This document shows, piece by piece, positions 1-8,591 of a stretch of 31,545 nt of DNA. The translations under genes and the position numbers were made by a program. Position 1 is the first letter of the stretch. Each line of letters opens with the position of its first letter. The DNA comes from Chitinispirillales bacterium (GTDB lineage Bacteria; Fibrobacterota; Chitinivibrionia; Chitinivibrionales; Chitinivibrionaceae), in NCBI GenBank assembly GCA_031254455.1, contig JAIRUI010000035.1, positions 1 through 31,545 on the forward strand, given 5' to 3'. The notes beneath the pieces were generated by a model. The model saw only the letters and a list, made by a program, of their open reading frames with translations, was not told the origin of the DNA and made no database searches.

Positions 1-116
1 CGGGAATGTCGTTTGAAGATAATACGGAAGAAGAAGCGTTAAGACAAGGCATCGGAGTATTGCGTCCAAGCGGTGAGAATGTTGAAATTCTTGATGAAAA
101 TCTGAAAATTTATTGA
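1..116 (+). CDS. C-terminal tail of an unidentified protein (partial)
   Basis: An open frame enters from the left edge (complete codons from base 3) and ends at TGA 114-116, giving about 37 residues ending in NVEILDENLKIY. The segment is acidic and hydrophilic. No family can be recognised from so short a tail. It could be a chance open frame, but its codon use resembles the real genes downstream. It would converge on the minus-strand exporter gene at 224. Confidence 0.45.
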   Translation, partial: GMSFEDNTEEEALRQGIGVLRPSGENVEILDENLKIY

Positions 117-141
117 GATGAAAACAGTAATTTAAGATAAT

Positions 142-240
142 CCGTCATTGCGAGGAGTGTAACGACGAAGCAACCTATAAGCAAATAATGGGTGAAGCGA
201 CGACTCTGGATTGCTTCACTGCGCTATTTCACGTCGGTCA
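142..240. repeat. Degenerate REP-like inverted repeat
   Basis: The stretch starts with CGTCATTGCGAGGAG followed by a GACGAAGCAA arm, and ends with a GGATTGCTTC arm. These arms can pair imperfectly into a hairpin. The wording is like the short interspersed palindromes (CATTGCGAGGAG...GAAGCAA) found in many unrelated bacterial genomes. It lies between two convergent genes and its right part overlaps the last codons of the exporter at 224. No second copy was seen in this window, so repeat status rests on resemblance. Confidence 0.45.
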
Positions 241-970
241 AAAACATAAACGCTATGATCGTCAACACAAAAAACATAACGATTTTGATAAATTTCTCGC
301 CCTTTTTTATAGCGAGAACCGAACCGATTTTCGCACCGATTGCGCTTGAAACGGCAAGTACGACCGCACAGTCAAGCAGAATTGAGTTTGTGAAAGCAAA
401 AACGGCGACTGCGGGAATTGTAAAAACTAAAGTATTCGCCATTTTATAAGCGTTGGTCTTCAACAGGTCCATCTTTGCGATATGTTTGAAAACCGCCATT
501 TGAATAAGCCCTACGCCCGTTTGAACAAATCCGCCGTAAATTCCTACCAAAAACATAGAAATCGCCAAAACTAAAGGATTAAGTTCTTTTGTGTTTTTAT
601 CGGTTTTATTCGGAATAAAAAGCGAAGCGGCGATAAAAATTACGATAAATCCGAAAATCTTAGCAAAAACTTCGTTGTTTAAATTAACCGAAAACAACGC
701 TCCGGCAATCGCGCCGGGGATCGCCCAAAAACCTATTTTCAACGCCTTTTTTACAGAAATTATCCCGTCTTTAAAAAAAGTATAAGTCGAGGCCGAAGCC
801 GCCGCCAGTACGCCTATTCGATTTGTTCCGTTGGCCGTGGAAATAGGAACGCCGTGAAAAACCATAATCGCAACGGTTAAAATAGTTCCGCCGCCCGCAT
901 AAACATTGACGAAACCGGCGAATAATCCGCTTAAAAAAAGAAAAAAAAGAAACATCGGGTCTTGAAACAT
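224..970 (-). CDS. TauE/SafE (TSUP) family membrane transporter
   Basis: 248 residues, very hydrophobic, with about seven or eight predicted membrane segments, which is the usual TSUP size. An N-terminal half with the glycine-rich VYAGGGTILT loop (about residues 23-32) and a second half with GIYGGFVQTGVG match the duplicated layout of the sulfite exporter TauE/SafE family. Members export or import sulfite, sulfoacetate or related organosulfur anions across the inner membrane; the substrate here cannot be told. It starts at ATG 970 and stands alone, divergent from the lipoprotein gene. Its 3' end runs into the REP-like repeat. Family assignment is firm, function is inferred. Confidence 0.85.
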   Translation of the reverse strand: MFQDPMFLFFLFLSGLFAGFVNVYAGGGTILTVAIMVFHGVPISTANGTNRIGVLAAASASTYTFFKDGIISVKKALKIGFWAIPGAIAGALFSVNLNNEVFAKIFGFIVIFIAASLFIPNKTDKNTKELNPLVLAISMFLVGIYGGFVQTGVGLIQMAVFKHIAKMDLLKTNAYKMANTLVFTIPAVAVFAFTNSILLDCAVVLAVSSAIGAKIGSVLAIKKGEKFIKIVMFFVLTIIAFMFLTDVK

Positions 971-1236
971 TGAAATCCCCTGTGATTTCTCGCCGGTAGT
1001 AAAAGTAATTTTTTATTATATTTTTTATAGAATATAAAATAGTATTTTACAATGGTATTTTACAGGAAATTCTAACTAACATTTCCGGATTGAAAGGATT
1101 ATGATTTTCAAAACAATGCGAAAGAACAAAAATATGTGCATTGTGAATCGGGAATTTTTATATTTGTCGTCAAATTCCGCAATTTAATTTCGGCAAGAAG
1201 TATTTTATCCGCGATTTAATGTTTTTTGAGGAAAAA
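971..1236. other. Divergent intergenic region
   Basis: This 266-base AT-rich gap separates the minus-strand exporter from the plus-strand lipoprotein. It should hold promoters for both, but no clear -35/-10 pair could be assigned. A short direct repeat of GTATTTTACA occurs within 1041-1065. A GAGGAAAAA ribosome-binding site just before 1237 decides the start of the lipoprotein. No RNA gene or terminator was recognised. Confidence 0.4.
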
Positions 1237-3198
1237 ATGAATAAATTTTGCAATATTGTTTTTATATCGACTTTATTTTTTGTTTGTTCTTGCTCAAATC
1301 TTGACAAAACAAGCGATTTAGGCAAAAATATAGTTCAAAAAAAAGCGCCGGACAATATGGATCCCGGCGTGTATAAAACAATCTTGCTTTCACAAACTGC
1401 GGATTCGTATAGAAGCGTTTCGGATGCGCTTTCCGGTTTTCATATATATGACGACTATCTTCAAAACGGCGGGAAACCTCCGTCGCAATGGGCTATTGGA
1501 AACTGGGAAAACGAGGAAACGATTCTAAAACTTTCGTATTTTGTAGATCCGTCAGACACTTCTTTAAGGCTGCACCGAATATTGTATGATTTAGCGTGTT
1601 CTTCCGCCGTAAATAAAGAATCCATTAGAGCCGATCTCGTTTGGACAAATACTACGGGATATAACTCTTACGATGAAGTCGGCGTCGAAGTCGGAATGCT
1701 GCTTAAATACAGCGCTCCATCGACAAAAGTCGATAGCAAAGAACTTTTCCCGTTAAATTTTGTCGCTGTAAATCCGAAAAGTTTAACTAATTCCGTTCCG
1801 CTGACAATCGAATCGTATTTGATGAAAGGGAAATGGCCGAAAGCGGGAGACGTAAAGGATTCTGTGACGGATTCCACTATCGTTCATAGATATAGCGCCG
1901 ATTGGACGAATTTTGTAGATACCATTATAATAGATTCGATTTTTAAGACTACGACAGCCGGTAAAAATTATTCAAAAGCGGAAGTAAACCAAACAACTTT
2001 AAGAATGTCAAAAGAAAACGGGCGTAAAACTTGGCAGACGGATACGATTATTTCTTGGAAACATTTTATCGGCACGTTCTTTTATGACTCGGCGGACATC
2101 AAAAAAGACGATAATAATACGGACACGAGAATTTCGCAAACGATTACCCTGCTCAAAAAGGATAAGGATGTGTACAGAAATGCGGGGAATATAATTCACA
2201 CAAGGACGACTGTTAAAGATAACGCGTCCGGCTACGGCGGGTCTGTTTACGACACGATAATTTTTAACATTATCGACACCATGTTTTATAGAACCGATCG
2301 CAGCGTTAAAGTTAATAAACACAGCGCTATTGACTGGGACAGCGTTATTTACAACAAAAAGTTTGTAAACGCAAGAGACGACGGCACAGGAAAAATAATC
2401 CCGGATACGCTTTTACAAAGCGGAACTTCGTATATATTACCGCTTGATAAAGTTCCAAGTACGCGCGGGCTGAGGGCTGTAGGCGGAAAGAATAATTTGG
2501 GCGATTTTATGTACACATACGAACAGCCGGAAGAATCTAAACAATTTAAGGACACGCTCTCAATTTATCTCCGGATTGACAAAAATTCCTGTCAGCAAAA
2601 CAACGTTTTGCATGTTTCTTCGCCGGCGATAAGGATTTCGTATAAAAAAATTTCGGATACTTCGCGTATATACATAAATATACCGTTCAAAGAAAAAAGC
2701 GTAATTTCATATTCACAGGATAATTTAGACGACGCGATTCCCGTAATTTCCGGCGGACTGCAAAGGTTGGCAAAGATTGATTTGAATCTATCCGATTTTT
2801 GGAAAGAGATAAATGAAGAACGGTATCTAACCATAGGAGCCGCGAATCTAACGCTTCCTTTGGATTCACGAACCGATTTCCCGTTTCAATACGGCGATTC
2901 GATTCCAATATACGTTATTGCTGATACGGCGAATATGACGCCGCAAGAACTATTTTCACTTTCCGGCAAAAGACGTATAAACTCAGCTCACATTAGACGA
3001 GATTCCATGTCGATAACAATTCCGCTCGCTTCAACGCTTATGGACTGCCTTTATGATTATAAAATTTACGAAAAGGACGCTCCGCCACACACATATTTAT
3101 ACTTATGGCTTGACGACAGGCGAATGGGAAGAATATATTTCAAACAAGAAAACGCCGTTGATTTTACTTATATATTACAAACAAGAAAAGGCGGATAG
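1237..3198 (+). CDS. Large secreted lipoprotein of unknown function
   Basis: About 653 residues from ATG 1237. This start is preferred over the in-frame ATG at 1219 because GAGGAAAAA precedes it and it gives a proper signal peptide, MNKFCNIVFISTLFF, with a VCSC lipobox. The mature part is rich in Thr, Ser and Asp and has alternating beta-type patterning, without a recognised catalytic motif. It is followed 3 bases after its stop by an outer-membrane protein gene, so the two are probably co-translated and may act together at the outer membrane. No family is recognised with confidence. It may be lineage-specific. Confidence 0.8.
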   Translation: MNKFCNIVFISTLFFVCSCSNLDKTSDLGKNIVQKKAPDNMDPGVYKTILLSQTADSYRSVSDALSGFHIYDDYLQNGGKPPSQWAIGNWENEETILKLSYFVDPSDTSLRLHRILYDLACSSAVNKESIRADLVWTNTTGYNSYDEVGVEVGMLLKYSAPSTKVDSKELFPLNFVAVNPKSLTNSVPLTIESYLMKGKWPKAGDVKDSVTDSTIVHRYSADWTNFVDTIIIDSIFKTTTAGKNYSKAEVNQTTLRMSKENGRKTWQTDTIISWKHFIGTFFYDSADIKKDDNNTDTRISQTITLLKKDKDVYRNAGNIIHTRTTVKDNASGYGGSVYDTIIFNIIDTMFYRTDRSVKVNKHSAIDWDSVIYNKKFVNARDDGTGKIIPDTLLQSGTSYILPLDKVPSTRGLRAVGGKNNLGDFMYTYEQPEESKQFKDTLSIYLRIDKNSCQQNNVLHVSSPAIRISYKKISDTSRIYINIPFKEKSVISYSQDNLDDAIPVISGGLQRLAKIDLNLSDFWKEINEERYLTIGAANLTLPLDSRTDFPFQYGDSIPIYVIADTANMTPQELFSLSGKRRINSAHIRRDSMSITIPLASTLMDCLYDYKIYEKDAPPHTYLYLWLDDRRMGRIYFKQENAVDFTYILQTRKGG

Positions 3199-3201
3199 AA
3201 A

Positions 3202-4452
3202 ATGAAAAAGAAATTTCTGATTTTAATAATCTTTGTAACTTTTTCATTTTCGCAGTCGCTTTTAGGATTTCGTTATCCTACAGGGATTTCTTATCCGTTA
3301 AGTACCGCATCCGCTAGAATCGCAGGAGCTGGGGCTGCGATAAAAGAGCCGTATTTTGTCGGTTCGCTCAACCCCGGAAATTTGGGGGCGATAAATCAAT
3401 CGGTTTATTCTTTAGCGGTGAACGGTAATTATACGCGAGTTTATGAGTATGACGATTATGCGGATTTTTCAAGTTTTTCGCCGACATTTATCGGATTTGC
3501 GTTTCCTATGAGAAAAGCGGGCACAATCGGCGTAAGTTTTAAACAGAACGGCTCAAATAAATATTCTTACTCTGAAAATTCTCTTTTAATAAATTCAACT
3601 AAAGATACGGTTCCGATTATGCAAACTATAACGTTTGAAAATTATACGACATTTTCCGCATGGGAATTCGGATGGGGCATAGAATTGTTCAAAAAAATTT
3701 CAATAGGCGCAACATATCAAATAGGGCAATACAAAAATCGTTTTTGCAGAAGCAACGTGTTCAGAGACGCCAATGTATTTTCAGATGTCGATTCAATATA
3801 CTACGATCAATTAAATTCCACTATCAGAGGCGGAGTTTTAGGACAATTCGGAAAATTGGGTTTGGGGTTAAGCGTAACATGTCCGGTCGCCGCAGATTTA
3901 AATTTTCATAGAACAATAAAAAGATTACAATATGTAAGCGGCGATTATAATGAAACGAGCGCACATGATAAAGCCGTTTTTGATACGACTTATCAAACAC
4001 ACTTTCCGGCGTCAGGCATTTTTGGCGTATCTTGGATTTTCAGCGAAAAACTCAAATTAGCGGCCGATGCGTCTATGACTTTCTGGAATACATATAAAAC
4101 AGACGCTTGGCAGCTTTCGGATGAAACAAATTTGTTGTCAAACGCTTTCGCTATTTGTGCGGGAACGGAATTTATACCGCAGCCCAATTTGTTGTCTCCG
4201 CGTTATTTTCAAAAAGTAAGATACAGCGGCGGGTTAGCATTTCGTCAACTTCCGATAAAAGGCGATATGGAATCTTCTGTTTCGCTTGGAATGGGACTTC
4301 CGCTCGGCAGCAAAGGAATTTTGGATTTTTCCGTTGAAACCGGAATACGAAGAAGCGATATTGAAAAAAACATAAGAGAAAATTTTGTACGAATTAATTT
4401 CGGAATGAGCGGCGGTCAACAGTGGAAAAAAACAAACAATAACGTTTATTGA
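3202..4452 (+). CDS. Outer-membrane beta-barrel-like protein (PorV/UPF0164-like)
   Basis: 416 residues with an N-terminal signal peptide (MKKKFLILIIFVTFSFSQS, cleavage near 18-22). The mature part has alternating hydrophobic and polar strands with many Gly and aromatic residues. The segment ASARIAGAGAAIKEPYFVG followed by a NPGNLG-type turn resembles the start of PorV/PorQ, UPF0164 and FadL-like barrel proteins. Start ATG 3202 has AAAGGCGG upstream. It is coupled to the preceding lipoprotein gene (3-base gap). A PorX-like regulator is encoded later in the window, so a link to type IX secretion is possible but inferred. The exact subfamily is uncertain. Confidence 0.7.
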   Translation: MKKKFLILIIFVTFSFSQSLLGFRYPTGISYPLSTASARIAGAGAAIKEPYFVGSLNPGNLGAINQSVYSLAVNGNYTRVYEYDDYADFSSFSPTFIGFAFPMRKAGTIGVSFKQNGSNKYSYSENSLLINSTKDTVPIMQTITFENYTTFSAWEFGWGIELFKKISIGATYQIGQYKNRFCRSNVFRDANVFSDVDSIYYDQLNSTIRGGVLGQFGKLGLGLSVTCPVAADLNFHRTIKRLQYVSGDYNETSAHDKAVFDTTYQTHFPASGIFGVSWIFSEKLKLAADASMTFWNTYKTDAWQLSDETNLLSNAFAICAGTEFIPQPNLLSPRYFQKVRYSGGLAFRQLPIKGDMESSVSLGMGLPLGSKGILDFSVETGIRRSDIEKNIRENFVRINFGMSGGQQWKKTNNNVY

Positions 4453-4464
4453 TCCTTATTGATT

Positions 4465-5532
4465 ATGAAAATAATTTTTACGCCGCTTAACCGCTCGGAA
4501 AACGCATATATCGACATAATGAAATCCGCTTATGAAATTGCCGGAGAATGTGAAATTGTTCATTTGCGCGGTATAAAAAACCTGTTTTGTGCGAAATTTA
4601 TCGTCTTGAATTGGTATGAAAATATAACACCCTCAAAATTACTCACAAAAAAAATTTTTTGGTTTTCGCTTCGCTTTCTGACAATAGTTATTTTACGTCT
4701 CAACAGGGTAAAAATTATTTGGACGCTTCATAACAAAGAGCCGCATGGCGGACGTTTTGCCGGATTGTCGAAACTTATGATGAAAATTTTGGCGAACAAG
4801 TCGGATTTCATAATAATTCATTCGCAAAGCAGCCGACAAGTCGTGGAATATTTAACAAAAAACAATAATTTATCTCCAAAAACAGTATATGTTCCGCTTC
4901 CGAATTACTGTGGTCATTACGGAGAGATGCCTAAGAATTTGCAACTCGGCGATGAAAGATTGCAAATTTTATTCTTGGGCGGTATTCGAGAATATAAAAA
5001 CGTCGATATTTTAATTGAAGTTGCAAAAAAATTAAATTTTAAAAATTTGCACCTGAAAATTATTGGAAAATGCAGTAAAAATTATTTTGAAGAATTGGAA
5101 AATTTAACGAAAGACACGGCTAATATTTTCATAAAAAACGAGTTTGTTCCCGATAATTTAATTCCAGAGTATATTTCAAGATGCCATGTTTTAGCCGCGC
5201 CTTACGATACAAAAACAATGTTAAATTCTGGAACGGCGATACTTGCGTTTTCATATAAGAGAACGATAGTTTCGCCTGCGATCGGAACGCTTGAAGACAT
5301 AAAAGATAAATCTCTTTTCTTTGATTATTCGTATTCTTCTCGGGAAGAACACATTGAAAAATTATCGCAGGTTATTTCAAAAATTTATTACGAATACGAG
5401 GGGAAATATAACGATTTGCTGAAAATTGGAGAAAGGTGTTTTAGTCTGGTCAAAAAAAATAACGGCATTGAAGAAATCGTGCAAATACTGAAAGAGAAAG
5501 TGTTTGAAAAAATTGAAGAGGAGAAAAAATGA
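4465..5532 (+). CDS. Glycosyltransferase, GT-B fold (GT4-like)
   Basis: About 355 residues. ATG 4465 is preferred over an in-frame TTG at 4459; no strong ribosome-binding site is seen for either. The C-terminal half has the GT4-type pattern: LFLGGIREYKNVDILIEV (start of the donor-binding domain), a LKIIGKC strand, then the NEFVPDNLIPEYISRCHVL region and a GTAILAFSYKRTIVSP segment typical of nucleotide-sugar binding. The N-terminal half has IIWTLHNKEPH and FIIIHSQSS strands expected of an acceptor domain. It probably transfers a sugar in surface polysaccharide or glycan synthesis. It lies 12 bases after the outer-membrane protein and overlaps the next small gene by 4 bases. Confidence 0.8.
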   Translation: MKIIFTPLNRSENAYIDIMKSAYEIAGECEIVHLRGIKNLFCAKFIVLNWYENITPSKLLTKKIFWFSLRFLTIVILRLNRVKIIWTLHNKEPHGGRFAGLSKLMMKILANKSDFIIIHSQSSRQVVEYLTKNNNLSPKTVYVPLPNYCGHYGEMPKNLQLGDERLQILFLGGIREYKNVDILIEVAKKLNFKNLHLKIIGKCSKNYFEELENLTKDTANIFIKNEFVPDNLIPEYISRCHVLAAPYDTKTMLNSGTAILAFSYKRTIVSPAIGTLEDIKDKSLFFDYSYSSREEHIEKLSQVISKIYYEYEGKYNDLLKIGERCFSLVKKNNGIEEIVQILKEKVFEKIEEEKK

Positions 5533-5885
5533 AAAAGAAATTACTTATTTTTGCAGCGTCTTTGATTATTTGTGTTTTCGGAACGATCCTGCTTTGGCTT
5601 ACTTGCGGCAATTCAAATGATTTACGTGATTTGAGCGATTATTTTTTCTTATCGGGGGTGTTATTTTTACTCATTGGGATGATAATCGCGCTTGCGGCGA
5701 CTTCGCGGCGGCACTATTACCGCCACGTTAAAGACAAATTAAAAGGAAAAGTTGAAACGGATTCCGCTTTTGAAAAAAAAGCGAAAGAGCGCAAAAATCG
5801 AATGTGGATTGGAATTTTTATAGCTTTAACGGGAATTGTCGCCGTTGCCGCAAGCGGATATATTGCCGCAAGAATTGGGTATTGA
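5529..5885 (+). CDS. Small three-helix membrane protein
   Basis: 118 residues, start overlapping the glycosyltransferase stop by 4 bases, with GAGGAGAAAA upstream. Three hydrophobic segments are visible, about 4-25, 37-58 and 93-115, with a basic, positively charged loop (SRRHYYRHVKDKLKGK) between the second and third. The pattern of two helices followed by a basic loop is reminiscent of DUF3899-like proteins, but this is not certain. Translational coupling suggests a role alongside the glycosyltransferase. Function unknown. Confidence 0.7.
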   Translation: MKKKLLIFAASLIICVFGTILLWLTCGNSNDLRDLSDYFFLSGVLFLLIGMIIALAATSRRHYYRHVKDKLKGKVETDSAFEKKAKERKNRMWIGIFIALTGIVAVAASGYIAARIGY

Positions 5886-5928
5886 ACATGAATTTTTAAT
5901 CAAAATAAATTAATTCTTAATTATTTTA

Positions 5929-5957
5929 TTGGGAATAATGTATATTAATAGTATAAT
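5929..5957 (+). promoter_or_regulatory. Sigma-70-type promoter for the prepilin genes
   Basis: TTGGGA at 5929-5934 and a perfect TATAAT at 5952-5957 are separated by 17 bases. They lie just upstream of the prepilin start at 5981, in a gap of about 95 bases after the membrane protein gene. The short leader holds GGAG about 9 bases before the ATG. Confidence 0.6.
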
Positions 5958-5980
5958 GTCCATTGACGGAGAATCGGTTT

Positions 5981-6658
5981 ATGAAAATAAAAAATGAAAA
6001 ACGTGGTTTTACGCTATTGGAATTGATGATTGTGGTAACAATAATCGGAATATTGTCGACAACGGTTACCATAAGCATAAAAGACTATGTTCTTGAAAAA
6101 AAGGGCGAAGAAAAAGTAGTCGCTTTTTATAATCAATTGAAACTTATAAAAAGTTTTGCGTTGCGGGACAATGTTAGATATTTGGTAAAATTAAATCCCC
6201 ATCCCGAAACCGCTTTTCAAATTTTCAAAGATGTTAAACCTTCAAACTATGAATGCGATCCTGATGAAGAAGCGACTTTATTCCCGGAACAAAACGATAT
6301 CGCTAAAACGATTAAAATCGGTAAACCCGACGGGATGAGCGATTTTGATAATGCGGCGGCGTACGTTTCTTTTGACGTAAATGACGATATAAACGGCGAT
6401 TGGAAGCAAGATTCTAATGTCGATAAGAATGAGAATAATACTATCGAAAAAAATGGAATTTTTACACCAGGAACATCGACAACTGTTACCAATAGCTTAA
6501 TAATCTTTAAAAACGATGAAATCGGCTCAATAAATAAAGGACTTATTTATCTAAAAAATAATTCAATAAAAAGAATAGGTTACGCCATAGTTCGCCCAGA
6601 ACACGATAATAACATAAGATTGTTTAAATGGAACGGCAACCGTTGGCTTGAATTGTAA
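5981..6658 (+). CDS. Type IV pilin/pseudopilin-like protein (GspH-like)
   Basis: 225 residues from ATG 5981, preferred over an in-frame TTG at 5963 because it follows GGAG and gives a correct prepilin leader. The leader MKIKNEKRG is followed by FTLLELMIVVTIIGIL: cleavage is expected after Gly9, and Glu14 is the conserved fifth residue of the mature protein. A long amphipathic helix follows, then a variable domain with an Asp/Asn-rich stretch (DVNDDINGDW and following, about residues 132-150) that could bind calcium. It would be processed by prepilin peptidase at the inner membrane. A second prepilin gene follows 17 bases downstream. No pilus assembly genes are in the window. Confidence 0.85.
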   Translation: MKIKNEKRGFTLLELMIVVTIIGILSTTVTISIKDYVLEKKGEEKVVAFYNQLKLIKSFALRDNVRYLVKLNPHPETAFQIFKDVKPSNYECDPDEEATLFPEQNDIAKTIKIGKPDGMSDFDNAAAYVSFDVNDDINGDWKQDSNVDKNENNTIEKNGIFTPGTSTTVTNSLIIFKNDEIGSINKGLIYLKNNSIKRIGYAIVRPEHDNNIRLFKWNGNRWLEL

Positions 6659-6675
6659 TATTCGGAGGAAATTTT

Positions 6676-7506
6676 ATGAAAACTAAAAATAAAAAAAATA
6701 CCGGAACTACGCTTGTCGAACTGATGATTTACATGATTGTCTCGTTGATTGTTATTACCGCAGCGTTTAAAGTTATCTCAAGAGCGACAACCGGCTATTT
6801 ACATGGAAGATCTGTTGCAAAAGCGCAATACGGCGCCAGAGATTGCCTGACCGCTATGTCAAGAGATATCGCATCTATGGGGTACAAGGCGTATTTTGAA
6901 TATGACGGCGATAAGCCGAATCGTAATATTGACAGCGTAGGCTATACAAGAACGGATTCGGTTGTCGGATTCGGCAGGCATACTATGACTGGAAACTCCG
7001 CCGCGTTCTTTTTTTATGACGGTGAAAACACAAAAAGCGATACGCTTGAATTTTTTAGAATAAGGACGAATGAAAAAGGTGAAAGAATCGCTAGAGAAAG
7101 AGTTAAATATTATCTTGACGAAGACAATAACGTTATAATTCGTGAACTATGGACAATGAGGCAAACCGCTAGCCACTTAATTTTCGGCGAATGGGGAATT
7201 CCGGATACTACATATATGGCGTCAAACATTGTCGCGTTGAATTTCAGGTTTAGCGAAAACGGCGACGACCTGTGGATTTCAAAATTTGATAACGCAAATC
7301 CGGTTACCGGTACGATAGTCAAAAGAAATAATGTTCGCAACGTTGAAATCGCCCTGCTCGTAAAAGGGCAAAAAAAAGGAAAAGGGATATACGGTCAAAC
7401 GGAATATATTATAGGAGACAGGGTTCATAATACGTCTGACAACGAATTTATTCATCGTTTATACCGCCAAGTCGTAGAAATCCCAAACAATGCAAGAGGA
7501 AATTGA
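6676..7506 (+). CDS. Prepilin-like protein, PilW/GspJ-type
   Basis: 276 residues. The leader MKTKNKKNTG ends at Gly10 and is followed by TTLVELMIYMIVSLIVITAAF, with Glu15 at position +5 of the mature protein: a type III prepilin signal. The helix continues into a GARDCLTAMSRDIASMGY segment and then a large globular part, as in PilW-like minor pilins. GGAGG lies 9-10 bases before the ATG. It belongs with the GspH-like gene just upstream, and the two probably form the tip or initiation complex of a pilus or secretion pseudopilus encoded elsewhere. It ends 4 bases from the convergent GGDEF gene. Confidence 0.8.
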   Translation: MKTKNKKNTGTTLVELMIYMIVSLIVITAAFKVISRATTGYLHGRSVAKAQYGARDCLTAMSRDIASMGYKAYFEYDGDKPNRNIDSVGYTRTDSVVGFGRHTMTGNSAAFFFYDGENTKSDTLEFFRIRTNEKGERIARERVKYYLDEDNNVIIRELWTMRQTASHLIFGEWGIPDTTYMASNIVALNFRFSENGDDLWISKFDNANPVTGTIVKRNNVRNVEIALLVKGQKKGKGIYGQTEYIIGDRVHNTSDNEFIHRLYRQVVEIPNNARGN

Positions 7507-7510
7507 CTTT

Positions 7511-8563
7511 TTACTGAAGATTTTGACTGGCGGATATAATCATTTCGTTTAAAGTCACGTGCTGTTTTCCATCTTTTTTAGCAAAATCAACAGACTCAAT
7601 TCCCTCTTGAACTGAAACACCGGTTAATTTATCGTCAAGCGTAAAGATTTCTTTTTCTATACTCAATTTTATTTCTTGGGCGATATTTTTCGTTTCTTCT
7701 TGCGTCGTATTAAATAAAAACATACAAAATTCCTTTCCGCTTGAGCGAACTATTAAATCAAGCGAGCTTTTAGTATTATGTTTAAGAATTTTTACGCATT
7801 TTATAAGGAAAGAATCGCCGATTTGGTATCCGTATTTATCGTTAATTTCTTTGAAGTTATGAATATCGATAATTAATATTGATAACGGCAATTTATCTTC
7901 GACCGCTTGTTTCCAAAGTTCTTCCGCGTAGATTTGAAATCCTCGTCGATTAAAAAGTCCCGTAAGCGAATCAATTTGCCCAAACGCTTTCAGTTCTCTA
8001 ACAAATTCATGATGTAATCTGTTTCTTGAAATCGTATAAACAAAAATAAGGATACAATTCGTTACATATACAGCTAAATATCTAAACGAAACTTCATGCG
8101 GATACTCATGGCCAAAATTCGGAATAAAGCATATTGATAACATTGATACGAATACAATCGAACAAAATATTATCGCCGCTTCTATTCCGGCCAAAACCGA
8201 AATAGAAGGAATGCAAAGTACCCATAATCCTTGAAACAGCCCGCTTCCTCCGGCATAAAACATCGAAACGAAAATCGAAAAAAGCGGAACTAAGACAAGT
8301 AACGTCGGGAAAAACATTCCGGGGCTTCTACTCATTAAAATAAAACTTACGATAAAAGGCAAAGTAATCCCAAATAAACGGAACAAATATTCCGATACAA
8401 TTCCTGTTTCTTTATAAGTATATGAAGAAAATGAAATCGTCATTATTATACCTAGAAAAATCGTTGTTTTTAGCACTGCGCGGCGAAGATTCTTATCCGC
8501 CAACCCCACTACTTCAGAATGACCAAACGCGCTTTCATACAATAATTTCGTTGTTCTGCTCAT
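7511..8563 (-). CDS. Membrane GGDEF-domain protein with degenerate active site
   Basis: 350 residues. The first half has about six hydrophobic segments (about residues 25-185), then a GGDEF domain from about 195. The domain keeps DSLTGLFNRRGF, the metal-binding IDIHNFKEINDKYG region and the GD of QIGDSFL. The signature loop, however, reads RSSGKEF (residues 273-279) instead of RxGGDEF: the first Gly is Ser275 and the catalytic Asp is Lys277. By family knowledge this should abolish or greatly reduce diguanylate cyclase activity, leaving a role as a receptor or regulatory partner. It follows thiC by 28 bases on the same strand, with AGAGAGG before the start, so it may be co-transcribed with thiC. 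Confidence 0.85.
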   Translation of the reverse strand: MSRTTKLLYESAFGHSEVVGLADKNLRRAVLKTTIFLGIIMTISFSSYTYKETGIVSEYLFRLFGITLPFIVSFILMSRSPGMFFPTLLVLVPLFSIFVSMFYAGGSGLFQGLWVLCIPSISVLAGIEAAIIFCSIVFVSMLSICFIPNFGHEYPHEVSFRYLAVYVTNCILIFVYTISRNRLHHEFVRELKAFGQIDSLTGLFNRRGFQIYAEELWKQAVEDKLPLSILIIDIHNFKEINDKYGYQIGDSFLIKCVKILKHNTKSSLDLIVRSSGKEFCMFLFNTTQEETKNIAQEIKLSIEKEIFTLDDKLTGVSVQEGIESVDFAKKDGKQHVTLNEMIISASQNLQ

Positions 8564-8591
8564 ATTTGCCTCTCTTTTGTTAAATTACGTT

